Shown here: one piece after another, positions 46,278-63,069 of the stretch
How positions within the stretch are numbered: position 1 is the stretch's first letter
How the letters are laid out: each line of letters opens with the position of its first letter
Program-made: the position numbers and the translations under genes
NCBI RefSeq assembly: GCF_002834385.1
Contig: NZ_PITQ01000008.1
Span: forward strand, 124,001-188,000
DNA length: 64,000 nt
DNA from: Rahnella sp. AA
GTDB lineage: Bacteria > Pseudomonadota > Gammaproteobacteria > Enterobacterales > Enterobacteriaceae
Direction: 5' to 3'
Notes under the pieces: model-generated
Seen by the model: the letters and a program-made list of their open reading frames with translations, nothing else
Told to the model about the DNA's origin: nothing
The model's database searches: none

Positions 46278-46325
46278 ATGACAAACGTTCTGATTAACCA
46301 CCATCATCACCATCACCCTGACTAG
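46278..46325 (+). CDS. hisL: his operon leader peptide HisL
   Basis: 15-residue peptide MTNVLINHHHHHHPD with six consecutive histidine codons. Stalling at these codons when charged tRNA-His is scarce prevents formation of the terminator at 46389-46421 and allows transcription into hisG. E. coli HisL has seven consecutive histidines; otherwise the design is the same. Confidence 0.95.
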   Translation: MTNVLINHHHHHHPD

Positions 46326-46388
46326 TCTTTCAGGCGATTGGTGCTGGGAGACGTTTAGATCTTCCAGTGGCGCAGAACGCAGAGATAG

Positions 46389-46421
46389 CCCCCGGAAGAT
46401 TTCTTCCGGGGGCTTTTTTTT
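46389..46421 (+). terminator. his attenuator
   Basis: Perfect 10-bp stem CCCCCGGAAG-ATTT-CTTCCGGGGG followed by C and eight T. It is the terminator arm of the his attenuation system between hisL and hisG. Confidence 0.95.
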
Positions 46422-46493
46422 GGCCTGACGGATTGAAGTTAAATATTTTATAACCATGAATTTACTATAAATAATTGAGAAATTGAGGTCATC

Positions 46494-47393
46494 ATGCTGG
46501 ATAAAACACGTTTACGGATAGCAATGCAGAAGTCAGGTCGCCTGAGCGATGAATCACGCGAACTGCTGGCGCGCTGCGGGATCAAAATCAACCTGCAGGA
46601 ACAGCGCCTGATCGCTTTCGCAGAAAACATGCCGATCGACATCTTGCGTGTCCGTGATGACGATATTCCGGGGCTGGTGATGGATGGCGTAGTTGACCTG
46701 GGCATCATCGGTGAGAACGTGCTGGAAGAAGAGTTGCTGAGCCGCCGCGCTCAGGGGGAAGATCCGCGTTACTTCACGCTGCGTCGTCTGGATTTCGGTG
46801 GCTGCCGTCTGTCACTGGCGACGCCGCTGGATACGGAATACACCGGCCCGCAAAGCCTGCAAAATGCCCGTATCGCCACCTCATATCCACACCTGCTCAA
46901 GCAATACCTCGATAAAAAAGGCGTCGATTTCAAATCCTGTCTGCTGAACGGCTCTGTCGAAGTCGCACCTCGTGCGGGCCTTTCTGACGCCATCTGCGAT
47001 CTGGTGTCCACTGGCGCAACGCTTGAGGCCAACGGTCTGCGTGAAGTCGAAGTGATTTACCGTTCCAAAGCCTGCCTTATCCAGCGCGACGGCGAGATGC
47101 CGCAGGCGAAACAACTGCTGATCGACAAAATGATGACCCGAATCCAGGGTGTGATTCAGGCCCGCGAATCCAAATACATTATGTTGCACGCGCCAAGCGA
47201 GCGTCTCGACGAAATCGTTGCCCTGCTGCCGGGCGCTGAACGTCCGACCATTTTGCCGCTGGCAGGCGATCAGCAACGTGTTGCGATGCACATGGTCAGC
47301 AGTGAAACCCTGTTCTGGGAAACCATGGAGAAACTGAAAGCGCTGGGCGCCAGCTCCATTCTGGTTCTGCCAATCGAAAAAATGATGGAGTAA
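46494..47393 (+). CDS. hisG: ATP phosphoribosyltransferase HisG
   Basis: 299 residues, long-form HisG. It catalyses the first step of histidine synthesis from ATP and PRPP and is feedback-inhibited by histidine through its C-terminal ACT-like domain (about 225-299). The N-terminal [20 protein letters not shown] and the PRPP loop around [17 protein letters not shown] are typical. First structural gene after the attenuator, with GAGG upstream. Confidence 0.98.
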   Translation: MLDKTRLRIAMQKSGRLSDESRELLARCGIKINLQEQRLIAFAENMPIDILRVRDDDIPGLVMDGVVDLGIIGENVLEEELLSRRAQGEDPRYFTLRRLDFGGCRLSLATPLDTEYTGPQSLQNARIATSYPHLLKQYLDKKGVDFKSCLLNGSVEVAPRAGLSDAICDLVSTGATLEANGLREVEVIYRSKACLIQRDGEMPQAKQLLIDKMMTRIQGVIQARESKYIMLHAPSERLDEIVALLPGAERPTILPLAGDQQRVAMHMVSSETLFWETMEKLKALGASSILVLPIEKMME

Positions 47394-47397
47394 TGCC

Positions 47398-53007
<5,610 letters not shown>

Positions 53008-53011
<4 letters not shown>

Positions 53012-53649
53012 GTAATCAGGAAGTTAAAACCGGTCTGCTGACCGGAGAACAAATCAGCCAGCTCGACTGGGAAAAAGTCGATAATCTGATGCCAGCCATC
53101 ATCCAGCACGCCGTCTCTGGCGAAGTGCTGATGCTCGGTTATATGAATCAGGAGGCGCTGAGCGTAACGCAGTCCTCCGGTAAAGTGACGTTCTATTCCC
53201 GCACTAAAGAACGTTTATGGACCAAAGGCGAGACCTCTGAAAACTACCTCAATGTCGTGAGCATTACGCCTGACTGCGACAACGATACGTTGCTGGTGCT
53301 GGTCAATCCGGTCGGCCCGACCTGCCACAAAGGCAATAACAGCTGCTTCCACCCCGCTGAAACCGACTGGGCATTCTTGTACCAGCTGGAAGAACTGCTG
53401 GCATCGCGCAAAACTGCCGATCCGGAAAGCTCCTACACGGCAAAACTGTACGCCAGCGGCACCAAGCGTATTGCCCAAAAAGTCGGTGAAGAAGGCGTGG
53501 AAACCGCGCTGGCGGCAACCGTTAACGACCGCTTTGAGCTGAAAAACGAAGCGTCGGATCTGGTGTATCACCTGCTGGTGTTATTACAAGATCAGGATTT
53601 AAACCTGAGCGCCGTTATCGAGAATCTGCGTCAGCGCCATAAGAAATAA
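53008..53649 (+). CDS. hisI: Bifunctional HisI/HisE (PRA-CH and PRA-PH)
   Basis: 213 residues, GTG start overlapping the hisF stop. The N-terminal PRA-cyclohydrolase (about 1-115) has the metal residues in [11 protein letters not shown] and [12 protein letters not shown]. The C-terminal PRA-pyrophosphohydrolase (about 120-213) has [18 protein letters not shown]. It does steps 2 and 3 and is the last his gene. Confidence 0.98.
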
Positions 53650-53670
53650 CGCTATCGTACGTGCGTAAAA

Positions 53671-53705
53671 AAGCCGCCTTTGCAGATGCATCGGCGGCTT
53701 TTTTT
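53671..53705 (+). terminator. his operon terminator
   Basis: AAGCCGCC...GGCGGCTT stem with a 14-base loop, preceded by A6 and followed by T5, so it can also serve gnd on the minus strand. Confidence 0.85.
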
Positions 53706-53749
53706 ATGACGTCAGCAACGGTGCACTTTTCAGCACACCGTTAAACAGA

Positions 53750-55159
53750 TTAATCCAACCATTCGGTGTGGAATACGCCGTCTTTATCAGTGCGTTTGTA
53801 AGTATGTGCACCGAAGTAGTCACGCTGTGCCTGGATCAGGTTAGCCGGCAGAACCGCTGAACGGTAGCTGTCATAGTAGTTGATCGCAGCAGAGAAGGTT
53901 GGCGTCGGGATACCGTTCTGAACGGCATAAGACACCACGTCACGCAGCGCTTGCTGATATTCGTCAGCAATGTTTTTGAAGTACGGTGCCAGCAACAGGT
54001 TAGCGATGGACGCGTTTTCAGCGTAAGCATCGGTAATTTTCTGCAGGAACTGAGCACGGATAATACAACCAGCACGGAAGATCTTCGCGATTTCGCCGTA
54101 GTTCAGGCTCCAGTTGTTCTCGTCAGAAGCCGCTTTAAGCTGTGAGAAGCCCTGCGCGTAAGAAACCAGTTTACCCAGATACAGAGCACGACGAATTTTC
54201 TCGATGAACTCAGCTTTGTCGCCAGCGAAAGGCTTAACTGCCGGGCCGGACAACACTTTAGAAGCCGCAACGCGCTGATCTTTCAGAGAAGACAGGTAAC
54301 GTGCAAACACAGACTCGGTGATCAGAGTCAGCGGTTCGCCCAGATCCAGAGAGCTCTGGCTGGTCCATTTACCGGTGCCTTTGTTCGCGGCTTCATCCAG
54401 GATCACGTCGACCAGGTATTTACCTTCTTCGTCTTTCTTGGTGAAGATGTCTTTAGTGATGTCGATCAGGTAGCTGCTCAGTTCACCTTTGTTCCATTCC
54501 GCGAAGGTGGTAGCCAGCTCTTCGTTGCTCAGATTCAGGGACTGTTTCAGCAGGGAATACGCTTCAGCAATAAGCTGCATGTCGCCATATTCGATACCGT
54601 TGTGAACCATCTTAACGTAGTGACCCGCGCCATCAGCACCGATGTAAGCTACGCAAGCGTCGCCATCTTCAGCACGTGCTGCGATTTTTTCAAGAATTGG
54701 CGCAACCAGTGCGTACGCTTCTTTCTGACCGCCAGGCATGATTGACGGGCCTTTCAGGGCACCCTCTTCACCACCGGAAACACCGGTGCCGATGAAGTTA
54801 AAGCCCTGCTCAGACAATTCGCGGTTACGGCGAATGGTGTCTTTATAGTAGGTGTTGCCGCCATCGATCAGGATGTCGCCTTTATCCAGATGCGGAGTCA
54901 GGGATGCGATGGTTTTGTCAGTTGCTTCACCGGCTTTCACCATCAGCAAGATACGACGTGGTTTTTCCAGCGAGTCAACAAACTCTTCGACGGTGTAGTG
55001 CGGAACGAGGTTTTTACCCGGATTTTCAGCGATGACTTCATCAGTCTTGTCGCCTGAACGGTTAAAAATGGAAACGGAATAACCACGGCTTTCGATGTTA
55101 AGCGCGAGGTTACGGCCCATTACCGCCATACCGACAACGCCGATCTGTTGTTTGGACAT
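53750..55159 (-). CDS. gnd: 6-phosphogluconate dehydrogenase Gnd
   Basis: 469 residues from the ATG at 55159 with AGGAG upstream. It converts 6-phosphogluconate to ribulose 5-phosphate with NADP in the pentose phosphate pathway. It has the Rossmann start [20 protein letters not shown], substrate-binding [19 protein letters not shown] and the catalytic Lys near 184 ([17 protein letters not shown]). It lies directly between his and galU; no O-antigen cluster is present here. Confidence 0.98.
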   Translation of the reverse strand: MSKQQIGVVGMAVMGRNLALNIESRGYSVSIFNRSGDKTDEVIAENPGKNLVPHYTVEEFVDSLEKPRRILLMVKAGEATDKTIASLTPHLDKGDILIDGGNTYYKDTIRRNRELSEQGFNFIGTGVSGGEEGALKGPSIMPGGQKEAYALVAPILEKIAARAEDGDACVAYIGADGAGHYVKMVHNGIEYGDMQLIAEAYSLLKQSLNLSNEELATTFAEWNKGELSSYLIDITKDIFTKKDEEGKYLVDVILDEAANKGTGKWTSQSSLDLGEPLTLITESVFARYLSSLKDQRVAASKVLSGPAVKPFAGDKAEFIEKIRRALYLGKLVSYAQGFSQLKAASDENNWSLNYGEIAKIFRAGCIIRAQFLQKITDAYAENASIANLLLAPYFKNIADEYQQALRDVVSYAVQNGIPTPTFSAAINYYDSYRSAVLPANLIQAQRDYFGAHTYKRTDKDGVFHTEWLD

Positions 55160-55420
55160 TAGCAACTCCTGTCTGAAATAGTTGATCGCCCAGTTTTTGA
55201 CCTAAACCCCTGTAAACAGTGAGTTTAACCGCACTGAGCTATACAAATGAACACAAGCATTGTACATGAGAATGGCAAAGGGTGAACCTATTGCAGCTAT
55301 AACAAATGCCCGGATTCCGAAGGTCTGCTACCGGCCCTCTTCCCCTTCTCAATGCCGGCTTCACTTTACCGGTAACATGCAAGCATTGCGGGTGAAAAAG
55401 AGCTTTTAATTACACAAAAA
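55160..55420. other. gnd upstream region
   Basis: About 260 bp between gnd and the galU terminator. It should contain the gnd promoter; no motif strong enough to name was found. Confidence 0.4.
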
Positions 55421-55449
55421 ACCGGGTGTCAGATAACACCCGGTTTTTT
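55421..55449 (-). terminator. galU terminator
   Basis: ACCGGGTGT-CAGATA-ACACCCGGT with A6 before and T6 after, so it is a good intrinsic terminator on both strands. It lies 27 bp past galU. Confidence 0.9.
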
Positions 55450-55475
55450 AGGTTTCGCAGCGCTATTACAATCGC

Positions 55476-56369
55476 TTAAGCTTTACAGTCGTAGTTAGAC
55501 TGAAGCCATTCAGAGAAAGCTTCACCTTGTGTTGGGTGACGCAAGCCATACTCAACAAAGGCTTTCATATAACCGAGTTTATCGCCACAGTCATGTGAAC
55601 GTCCGGTCATTGAGAATGCTTCAACAGTGTTCTTTTTCATCAGCATTGCGATGGCGTCGGTGAGCTGAATTTCATTGCCTGCACCGTACGGAGTCACTGC
55701 CAGCAGAGGCCAGATAGCTTCGGACAATACATAACGACCCACAACCGCGAGGTTTGAAGGCGCGTCTTTCAGTTCAGGTTTTTCAACGATAGCGGTCATC
55801 GGTGCGCTTTCGCCCGGCTCAACTTCAACGCCGTTGCAGTTTACGATACCGTATTTAGACACGTCTTTCTGAGGAACTTCTTCAACCATAACCTGGCTGT
55901 TGCCTGTTTCCTGGAAACGGCGAAGCATCGCAGCAAGGTTATCTTTGCGCAGATCGCTGGTGGATTCATCCATCAGAACATCCGGAAGAATAACAGCAAA
56001 AGGCGAGTTGCCGATCAGCGGTTTAGCACACAGAACGGCATGACCCAGGCCTTTTGACTGGCCCTGACGCACGTTCATGATCGTCACACCTTTCGGGCAG
56101 ATAGACTGCACTTCTTCGAGCAACTGACGTTTAACGCGCGATTCCAGCATGCTTTCCAGTTCGAAAGAGGTATCGAAGTGGTTTTCAATCGCATTTTTTG
56201 AAGAATGCGTGACCAGAATAATTTCTTTGATGCCTGCGGCAGCACATTCATTAACAATGTACTGGATTAAAGGCTTATCGACGATAGGCAGCATTTCTTT
56301 TGGAATGGCTTTCGTCGCTGGCAACATACGTGTGCCCAGACCGGCAACAGGGATAACAGCTTTTAACAT
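55476..56369 (-). CDS. galU: UTP-glucose-1-phosphate uridylyltransferase GalU
   Basis: 297 residues. It makes UDP-glucose for LPS core, galactose use and trehalose/osmoregulated glucans. The nucleotidyltransferase loop [20 protein letters not shown] is near the N-terminus, followed by [12 protein letters not shown], and [14 protein letters not shown] near the end. GalF-type substitutions are not evident, so galU is preferred over galF, although gnd-galF adjacency in other enterobacteria makes the paralogue worth excluding. Confidence 0.92.
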   Translation of the reverse strand: MLKAVIPVAGLGTRMLPATKAIPKEMLPIVDKPLIQYIVNECAAAGIKEIILVTHSSKNAIENHFDTSFELESMLESRVKRQLLEEVQSICPKGVTIMNVRQGQSKGLGHAVLCAKPLIGNSPFAVILPDVLMDESTSDLRKDNLAAMLRRFQETGNSQVMVEEVPQKDVSKYGIVNCNGVEVEPGESAPMTAIVEKPELKDAPSNLAVVGRYVLSEAIWPLLAVTPYGAGNEIQLTDAIAMLMKKNTVEAFSMTGRSHDCGDKLGYMKAFVEYGLRHPTQGEAFSEWLQSNYDCKA

Positions 56370-56833
56370 TGTAAAGGATACTCCTTGAAACCTATTGGTG
56401 TGTAAATTCAGTCAGTTAGAATCCAAACATGTCACGGCCTTCACTGAGCTGAAATTCTAAAAACAAATTATTTTCCCGGTACGCTATTTCTTCCAGTGAG
56501 TATAGTCCCTGTCATTTCGTTTAGGGAGAACATACTGCCGACTTTCAGACTCCGGCACTATTTTGCCTATGCCTTTACGATACCAGTAAGCCGTACTAAA
56601 CGGTAAGCTAAAGGCTTAATTTTAGGAATGTTGAACCTGTTCGGCGATTTTATAATCATAAGTTGCTGCTTTCCAAATCACCCTCACACCGCCCCGTTCC
56701 GCCCTTCCCTGCCAGACCGTTTGGCAGGCAATTAATGACGCCAGGGCCTTGTTTTAAATTTGAAATTTCCGGCACTGACGCCCATTATTCAACCTGCGGC
56801 AACCGCCGTGTGACTAAAGGTGAAAAACGCAAT
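56370..56833. other. galU-yegH intergenic region
   Basis: 464 bp between divergent genes. It should hold both promoters. An in-frame extension of yegH reaches back to 56663 but is not supported by homology. No other gene, RNA or strong motif was seen. Confidence 0.5.
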
Positions 56834-58423
56834 ATGGAATGGATCGCCGATCCGTCGATTTGGGCCGGGCTGGCAACCCTGGTTGTTCTCGAAATTGTCC
56901 TGGGGATAGACAATCTTATTTTTATCGCCATCCTGGCGGAAAAGCTCCCACGCCGTCAGCGCGACAAAGCCCGTGTGACCGGTTTAATGCTGGCATTAGT
57001 AATGCGTTTGTTGTTACTCGCATCGATTTCCTGGCTCTCGACCCTCACCCGCCCTCTTATCACGTTGCTCGGACATCCGTTCAGCGCACGCGACATGATT
57101 ATGCTTACCGGGGGGGTGTTCCTGCTGTTCAAAGCCACGATGGAGCTGAACGAACGGCTGGAGGGTAAAGATGAAGAGCAAAGTCACCAGCAAAGCGGCG
57201 CCCGCTTCTGGCCCGTGGTGGCCCAAATCGTCGTGCTCGATGCGGTATTCTCACTCGATTCCGTGATCACAGCAGTTGGGATGGTCGATCACCTGGCCGT
57301 GATGATGGCGGCAGTCTGCATTGCCATTGGCCTGATGCTGCTGGCCAGCAAGTCGCTGACCCGCTTTGTGAATGCACACCCGACTATCGTCATATTGTGT
57401 CTGAGCTTCCTGCTGATGATTGGGTTCAGTCTGGTCGCCGAAGGCTTTGGCTACGCCATTCCGAAAGGCTATCTTTACGCCGCCATTGGTTTCTCCGTCA
57501 TTATTGAGGGGCTGAATCAGCTGGCACAATTTAACCGGAAACGCTTTTTATCCTCACGCCGTTCTTTACGTGAACGTACAGCAGAAACCGTTTTGCGCGT
57601 GTTACGCGGCAAACATGAAGAAGCGGAGCTAGACGCCCACTCTTCAAATATGATTGCGGACAGCTCGGACGAAGAAGATGCCATTTTCAATCAGCAGGAG
57701 CGCCATATGATTGAACGTGTGCTGGGGCTGGGGCAACGCACCGTGAGCAGCGTGATGACATCCCGGCATGACGTCGATAATCTTGAGCTAAACGATCCCA
57801 TCGAGGTTCTGAAACAGCAGATAGCCGACAATCAGCACACCCGCATTCTGGTGACAGAAGACAGCTCTACCGATGAACCGTTGGGGATTGTTCACGTGGT
57901 GGATTTGCTCAAACAACAACTTGTGCAAAATGAACTGGATCTTAAGGCGCTGATCCGCCAGCCGTTGATATTCCCGGAACAACTTTCATTGCTGATGGCG
58001 CTTGAGCAGTTCCGGCAGGCAAAAACACACTTTGCTTTTGTTGTGGATGAATTTGGCTCCGTCGAAGGGATTGTGACCCTGACAGATGTGATGGAAACCA
58101 TCGCCGGTAATCTGCCTGAATCGGATGAAACACCGGATGCACGGCATGATATACAGCAGCAGGAGGACGGGAGCTGGATTGCCAACGGCTATATGCCGCT
58201 CGAAGATCTGGTGATGTATATCTCGCTGCCGGTTGATGAGAAGCGGGAATATCACACGCTGGCTGGTTTGCTGATGGAATATACTCAAAGCATTCCGCAG
58301 GTCGGCGCACAGATATCAATCAACGATTATCTGTTTGAGCCACTTGAAGTCAGCAGTCACCGTATTTTGAAAGTGAAAATTACCCCCCCAGCCAGAGAGC
58401 CTGAAGATGATTACGAAGTCTGA
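56834..58423 (+). CDS. yegH: YegH, TerC-CBS-CorC transporter-like membrane protein
   Basis: 529 residues from the ATG at 56834, which matches the start of E. coli YegH ([12 protein letters not shown]). The N-terminal TerC-type membrane domain (about 1-235, seven helices) has [20 protein letters not shown] and [20 protein letters not shown], whose acidic residues resemble metal sites. Two CBS domains (about 305-430) and a C-terminal CorC/HlyC domain follow. A role in metal-ion handling is inferred from the family. It converges on asmA. Confidence 0.94.
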   Translation: MEWIADPSIWAGLATLVVLEIVLGIDNLIFIAILAEKLPRRQRDKARVTGLMLALVMRLLLLASISWLSTLTRPLITLLGHPFSARDMIMLTGGVFLLFKATMELNERLEGKDEEQSHQQSGARFWPVVAQIVVLDAVFSLDSVITAVGMVDHLAVMMAAVCIAIGLMLLASKSLTRFVNAHPTIVILCLSFLLMIGFSLVAEGFGYAIPKGYLYAAIGFSVIIEGLNQLAQFNRKRFLSSRRSLRERTAETVLRVLRGKHEEAELDAHSSNMIADSSDEEDAIFNQQERHMIERVLGLGQRTVSSVMTSRHDVDNLELNDPIEVLKQQIADNQHTRILVTEDSSTDEPLGIVHVVDLLKQQLVQNELDLKALIRQPLIFPEQLSLLMALEQFRQAKTHFAFVVDEFGSVEGIVTLTDVMETIAGNLPESDETPDARHDIQQQEDGSWIANGYMPLEDLVMYISLPVDEKREYHTLAGLLMEYTQSIPQVGAQISINDYLFEPLEVSSHRILKVKITPPAREPEDDYEV

Positions 58424-58444
58424 TAGCACGGGCTGATGAAAAAC

Positions 58445-58475
58445 AAACGGGGTGCCTTTGCAGTGCACCCCGTTT
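58445..58475. terminator. Bidirectional terminator yegH/asmA
   Basis: AAACGGGGTGC-N9-GCACCCCGTTT, an 11-bp stem in the 76-bp convergent gap. Confidence 0.85.
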
Positions 58476-58499
58476 CAACCGTATTTCGAAAATCAGGAA

Positions 58500-60353
58500 T
58501 TATTTATTCAGCAGTTTTTGGACTTCTCCGCCCTCTTTGCTGCTTTTCTGCTTATCCGCCCAGTTCTGGATTGCGCTCCGGGCGCTTTGCTCAAGTGAGC
58601 GCCTCAGAATCTGATCCACCTGCAACTGGTAACCCAGCTGAGACCACGGACCATACACCCGCAGCGGAATGTCCGTCGCTTTAAGCGTGTTGATCAGGCC
58701 GCTGTCACCTCTCCAGCCGCCGGTCACGCGAACCAGCAAGTTCATGTCAACCAGCTGTCCGGCCAGATCAATGGTGCCATCACCTTTTGCGGAAATCATT
58801 GGCGACTGGCCTTCGAGGTTATTCAGTGCCAGCGTCCCGGTTTCCAGGTGGCCTGCGGCTCTCAGCGTATCTATCTGGCTGTAATGCTCATACTGTTCAA
58901 GCCCCTGAACATTGCTGGTATTACGGCTGATAGCCTGCTGGATCAGTTGCTGAATATTCATGCCGTTCAGGTGGGCATTATCCATCGAAAGCTGACCATC
59001 GCCCTGCCAGCGGCGCGCGAAATCAGCAGCAGACAATCCTTCGCCGCTGACATCCCCTTTCATTGAGAAGCTGCCGGTCAGTGCCTGCGGTAAGCCGTAA
59101 GCGGTCAGCAGATCGCCCAGCTCAATTTTGTTCACGTCCGGAGAAAGATGAACCTTAATTTTATTGCCCGTCACATCCATCGTGCCGGGCAGCGAGAAGT
59201 TCCCTGTCCCCATGCCAGCGGTGAACGTCGGGAAAGCAACCCGGCCTTGCTGGTTGACGGCGTTCAATACCAGATTGTGGATTTTCATACCGCGATAAGT
59301 GAGATCCGCAACATTCAGAGCCAGTCGTGCATTGAACGTCTGTAAAGTATTTAACCCGTTCGGCTGATCGTCGACATCGCGGGCAATGACCGGCGCTGAC
59401 GTGATTGCCTGAGAAACGGCCGCGGTTTTATCCGCCGTTTTCGGCTGCCAGCCGGAGAGCGCATCAAGATCGAGTTTGTCCGCCGTGAGGTTCAGCTGGT
59501 AATCCGCAACGTCCGAGCCCAGCGTCGCAGAAGCGGTGCCCGAGAGCTGGTTATCATTAGCAGACAATGCTAACTGGCTGAGCGTCAGTGAATCATTATC
59601 GCGCTGGTAGCTGGCCTGCACTGAGCCGTTACCCTGAATGCCTTTAACCGGAATATCCGCACCGTTAAGCTGATAACTGAACTTGCTGATATGGGCAGAA
59701 ATAGCCTGCGGATAATGCTGCATATCCAGATCCGCACTCATGCTGAATGCCAGGTCACGCTGATTGCGGTTTATGCGGCTGGAAAGCTGGATAGTCGCCT
59801 GGCGATTATCATTTTTTTCCATCTCCAGATTGATATCCCGCACATTAATCTGCTCATCATCGCCGCGCTGCCAGATGAGCAAACTGTCTGCAACACTGAT
59901 TTTATCAATATCAAACTTCCAGCCTGCTTCAAGCTCAGAAGCCCCAGGAGCAACGGGCGTTGGCGTGGAAGGGGCAACAGGCGCATCAGGCTGATCCTCT
60001 TCCGTATCCGGCGTGAGCCGGATGACTGCATTTTTCAGCAGTACCTGCTTCACCGCGAGTTGATGAGAAATGAGAGGCCAGAGTTTGACATCCAGCCGCA
60101 TGTTTTCAGCGCTGATGACCGGCTCTTTGGCACCCGGCGCCGTCAGTGACGTCTGCCCGGCAATGATGCTGAGCTGCGGCCAGACATGCCAGCGTAAAGA
60201 GCCATTAATGGCCAGATGATAGCCACTTTTCACCTCAACCCTTTCCACCATGTACTGGCGGAAATCATTCGGGTTGATCAGAAACACCAGCGAAGTCATG
60301 CCGGCAATGATAACCACCAGTAAAATCACCAGTGTTGTCAGTAGTCTTCTCAT
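58500..60353 (-). CDS. asmA: AsmA, outer-membrane biogenesis protein
   Basis: 617 residues. The N-terminal signal anchor (RRLLTTLVILLVVIIAGMTS) places the rest in the periplasm. It belongs to the AsmA-like/VPS13-related bridge family, implicated in phospholipid traffic and outer-membrane protein assembly. AsmA domain at the N-terminus (FLINPNDFRQYMVERVEVKS), C-terminal AsmA_2-type repeat (GLSAADFARRWQGDGQLSMD). It is followed by yegH in convergent orientation and preceded by dcd. Confidence 0.96.
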   Translation of the reverse strand: MRRLLTTLVILLVVIIAGMTSLVFLINPNDFRQYMVERVEVKSGYHLAINGSLRWHVWPQLSIIAGQTSLTAPGAKEPVISAENMRLDVKLWPLISHQLAVKQVLLKNAVIRLTPDTEEDQPDAPVAPSTPTPVAPGASELEAGWKFDIDKISVADSLLIWQRGDDEQINVRDINLEMEKNDNRQATIQLSSRINRNQRDLAFSMSADLDMQHYPQAISAHISKFSYQLNGADIPVKGIQGNGSVQASYQRDNDSLTLSQLALSANDNQLSGTASATLGSDVADYQLNLTADKLDLDALSGWQPKTADKTAAVSQAITSAPVIARDVDDQPNGLNTLQTFNARLALNVADLTYRGMKIHNLVLNAVNQQGRVAFPTFTAGMGTGNFSLPGTMDVTGNKIKVHLSPDVNKIELGDLLTAYGLPQALTGSFSMKGDVSGEGLSAADFARRWQGDGQLSMDNAHLNGMNIQQLIQQAISRNTSNVQGLEQYEHYSQIDTLRAAGHLETGTLALNNLEGQSPMISAKGDGTIDLAGQLVDMNLLVRVTGGWRGDSGLINTLKATDIPLRVYGPWSQLGYQLQVDQILRRSLEQSARSAIQNWADKQKSSKEGGEVQKLLNK

Positions 60354-60398
60354 GCCTTCCCCACGTTTTTATCCGTAAACAATGGATAAAAAACAGAA

Positions 60399-60980
60399 TC
60401 AGTCTTTATCAATACGGCTGGCAATCGCGCTCTGCTGGTCGCGGTATTTCGCGTCCTGACGGCTGTTGTACGGGCGCGCCGCAGAACCGGACAACGGCTC
60501 AAAACTCAGCGCACCAATCAGCATTCCCGGACGCAGCGCCAGAGGCAACTTACCTGAATTATAGAACTCGAGAACAATACGCCCCTGCCAGCCCGGATCG
60601 ATGCGATGTGCAGTGACATGCACCATCAGGCCGAGACGCGCCAGCGAGGAGCGCCCGTCAAGCCAGCCCACCAGATCATCCGGGATTGTGACCGATTCAA
60701 GCGTTACCGCCAGCGCCAGTTCGCCCGGATGCAGGAAGAAGGCCTCGCCTTCCGGCAAAACAATTTCATCACTCATCACTTTATCAAGTGCTGCGCTGAC
60801 TTCGTCTTTCGGGCCACTCAGATCGATATAACCGGCATTGTGCCCCAGAAAAACGCGAAACCCGTTCCCCAGACGCACATCCACGGTCGCACCGTTAATT
60901 CGTTCAACCGGCGGGCGGGGTGAAATGCCTAATTTGCCGCTGTCCAGCCAGGCCTCTATATCTCGGTCGCAAAGTCTCAT
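60399..60980 (-). CDS. dcd: dCTP deaminase Dcd
   Basis: 193 residues, the family length. It deaminates dCTP to dUTP, the main source of dUMP for thymidylate. It shows the trimeric dUTPase-like fold motifs [14 protein letters not shown] and [16 protein letters not shown] with the catalytic Glu. It lies between udk and asmA in the usual order. Confidence 0.98.
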   Translation of the reverse strand: MRLCDRDIEAWLDSGKLGISPRPPVERINGATVDVRLGNGFRVFLGHNAGYIDLSGPKDEVSAALDKVMSDEIVLPEGEAFFLHPGELALAVTLESVTIPDDLVGWLDGRSSLARLGLMVHVTAHRIDPGWQGRIVLEFYNSGKLPLALRPGMLIGALSFEPLSGSAARPYNSRQDAKYRDQQSAIASRIDKD

Positions 60981-61018
60981 CGTCTCTCCGGTGTGATTTT
61001 CTACGGATTGTTCCGCAA

Positions 61019-61660
61019 TTAATTGAAGAACTGGCTGATTTTCGCCTTGAGAATATCAATCGCAATCCGGTTTTTGCCGCCGCGCGGCACAATGATGTCT
61101 GCGTATTGTTTTGAAGGTTCGATAAATTGCAGGAACATCGGGCGGACAGTTTTCTGATACTGCACCATCACGGAATCCATAGAACGGCCACGCTCATTAA
61201 CGTCACGCTTCATACGGCGCATCAGGCAGATATCCAAAGGCGTATCGACGAAAATGGAGAAATTCATTTCCTGGCGCAGACGCGCATCCGTCAGCAGAAG
61301 TATCCCTTCCAGAATAATGACTTTTTTCGGCTTAAGCGTCACTGTCTCAGGCAGCCGCGTATGCTCAATAAAACTGTAGCTCGGTAATTCAATCGCCTGG
61401 CCTGACTTCATTGCCTGCAGGTGCTGGAACAATAAATTGTGATCCATCGCACTGGGATGGTCGTAGTTGGTTTTGACCCGCTCTTCCATGGTCATGTGGC
61501 TCTGGTCTTTATAGTAGCAATCTTCCGGGATCACCCCGATATGCTCATCACCTACCTGATCACGAAGTTCACGGTATAAAGTGCTTGCGATGAGGCTTTT
61601 TCCCGAAGCAGATGCGCCAGCGATACCCACGATGACACACTGATGGAATTTGTCAGACAT
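61019..61660 (-). CDS. udk: Uridine kinase Udk
   Basis: 213 residues from the ATG at 61660 ([20 protein letters not shown]); the open frame continues upstream to 61738 without homology. It phosphorylates uridine and cytidine with GTP/ATP. P-loop GASASGKS, followed by [11 protein letters not shown] and a conserved [11 protein letters not shown] substrate loop. Confidence 0.97.
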   Translation of the reverse strand: MSDKFHQCVIVGIAGASASGKSLIASTLYRELRDQVGDEHIGVIPEDCYYKDQSHMTMEERVKTNYDHPSAMDHNLLFQHLQAMKSGQAIELPSYSFIEHTRLPETVTLKPKKVIILEGILLLTDARLRQEMNFSIFVDTPLDICLMRRMKRDVNERGRSMDSVMVQYQKTVRPMFLQFIEPSKQYADIIVPRGGKNRIAIDILKAKISQFFN

Positions 61661-61804
61661 AAAATTAAAGACCTGATTGGAAGTTGGAAGGCAAGCACAG
61701 CGTGTGCTTTGAACGCGCCAATTATAAGTACAACACACTACCCGATGCCAGCGTTAAGGCGGTGTAATCGCTGACATCGGGCAATAATTCGCAGAGTTGG
61801 AGGA

Positions 61805-62917
61805 TTAAACCGCCCTGAAAGCGATTTCTGTCGGAATGGCGTCGCCTTTCCAGTACAGCTGTGACGCCACTTTTGACGCCAGTTCGCGATAAATCGCCGT
61901 GAACTCGCTTTCAGGATTAGAGACAACGGTCGGTTCGCCGCGATCCAAATCTTCACGCAGTGAAATATGCAGCGGTAACTGAGCCAGTAATTCGCAACGG
62001 TATTTCTCGGCCAGACGCTGTGCGCCGCCGGTGCCGAAAATCGGCTCATGATGCCCGCAGTTGCTGCATACATGCATGCTCATATTTTCGATAATGCCTA
62101 GCACAGGTACGTGCACTTTCTCAAACATTACGATGCCTTTCATGGCGTCGAGCAGCGCAATATCCTGCGGCGTAGTCACGACAACGGCACCCGTCACCGG
62201 AATATTTTGCGACAGCGTCAGCTGGATATCGCCGGTGCCCGGTGGCAGGTCAATCACCAGATAATCCAGATCCGGCCACAGCGTATCCTGCAACATCTGC
62301 ATCAGCGCTTTGCTGGCCATCGGGCCGCGCCACACCATCGCATTTTCGTCGGTGACCAGATAACCAATGGAGTTGGTAGCCAGCCCGTGCGCCATAATCG
62401 GCGACATATGTACGCCATCCGGCGACGTCGGGCGCTCTTCTTCCGTGCCCAGCATGTTCGGCACTGACGGGCCGTAAATATCCGCGTCCAGAATGCCGAC
62501 TTTTCCGCCTTCAGCGGCCAGCGCCAGTGCCAGGTTCACCGCCGTGGTAGATTTCCCCACGCCGCCTTTGCCTGAGCTGACGGCCAGAATGTTGCGCACG
62601 CCTTTAATACCGGGCTGATCGTTAGCACGTTTCATCGTGGCAATATCGTGACGCAGGTTCCACTCGATGGCCGAAGCGCCGGTCACCCGCAGCAGTTCGC
62701 CGCTGGTTTCTTCTTTTAAAACGTCGAAACCGCTGTTCCACGCGAAGGGCAGCGTCAGATCGATATGCAAAACCTCGTCCATCAGCACGCAATGATGCAC
62801 TGCTTTTATTGCAGCCAAATCTTTTTGCAGGGTTGAATGACGGAAGGTGGCCAGTACGCCGGTCACTAGTGCGCGCAGCCCTGCGGGTGAGGACTGCTGT
62901 GGGGATTGAGATGTCAT
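61805..62917 (-). CDS. mrp: Iron-sulfur carrier protein Mrp/ApbC
   Basis: 370 residues. It is a P-loop NTPase of the Mrp/NBP35 family that carries Fe-S clusters to apoproteins. Deviant Walker A GKGGVGKST at about residue 117, Walker B-like VIDLPPGTGD, and the cluster-binding CSNC near residue 285. An N-terminal DUF59-type domain (about 1-90) is present. It is divergent from metG, as in E. coli. Confidence 0.97.
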   Translation of the reverse strand: MTSQSPQQSSPAGLRALVTGVLATFRHSTLQKDLAAIKAVHHCVLMDEVLHIDLTLPFAWNSGFDVLKEETSGELLRVTGASAIEWNLRHDIATMKRANDQPGIKGVRNILAVSSGKGGVGKSTTAVNLALALAAEGGKVGILDADIYGPSVPNMLGTEEERPTSPDGVHMSPIMAHGLATNSIGYLVTDENAMVWRGPMASKALMQMLQDTLWPDLDYLVIDLPPGTGDIQLTLSQNIPVTGAVVVTTPQDIALLDAMKGIVMFEKVHVPVLGIIENMSMHVCSNCGHHEPIFGTGGAQRLAEKYRCELLAQLPLHISLREDLDRGEPTVVSNPESEFTAIYRELASKVASQLYWKGDAIPTEIAFRAV

Positions 62918-63069
62918 CCCGGCTCCTTGAAACTGGTTATCAGACTATTTATCTGTGTAATAGCATAACAGAACACCCGTAAGGAGATCCCCCCGTTTGT
63001 TTACGCGGGGCGGCGCTTTCGGTTAACATCAATACCCCTGATTTCAACTACAGAAAGCAAGCTCTTACT

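Noticed and set aside
46278-46325. Six histidine codons resembling an artificial His-tag
   Set aside because: It is the natural HisL leader peptide followed by its attenuator.
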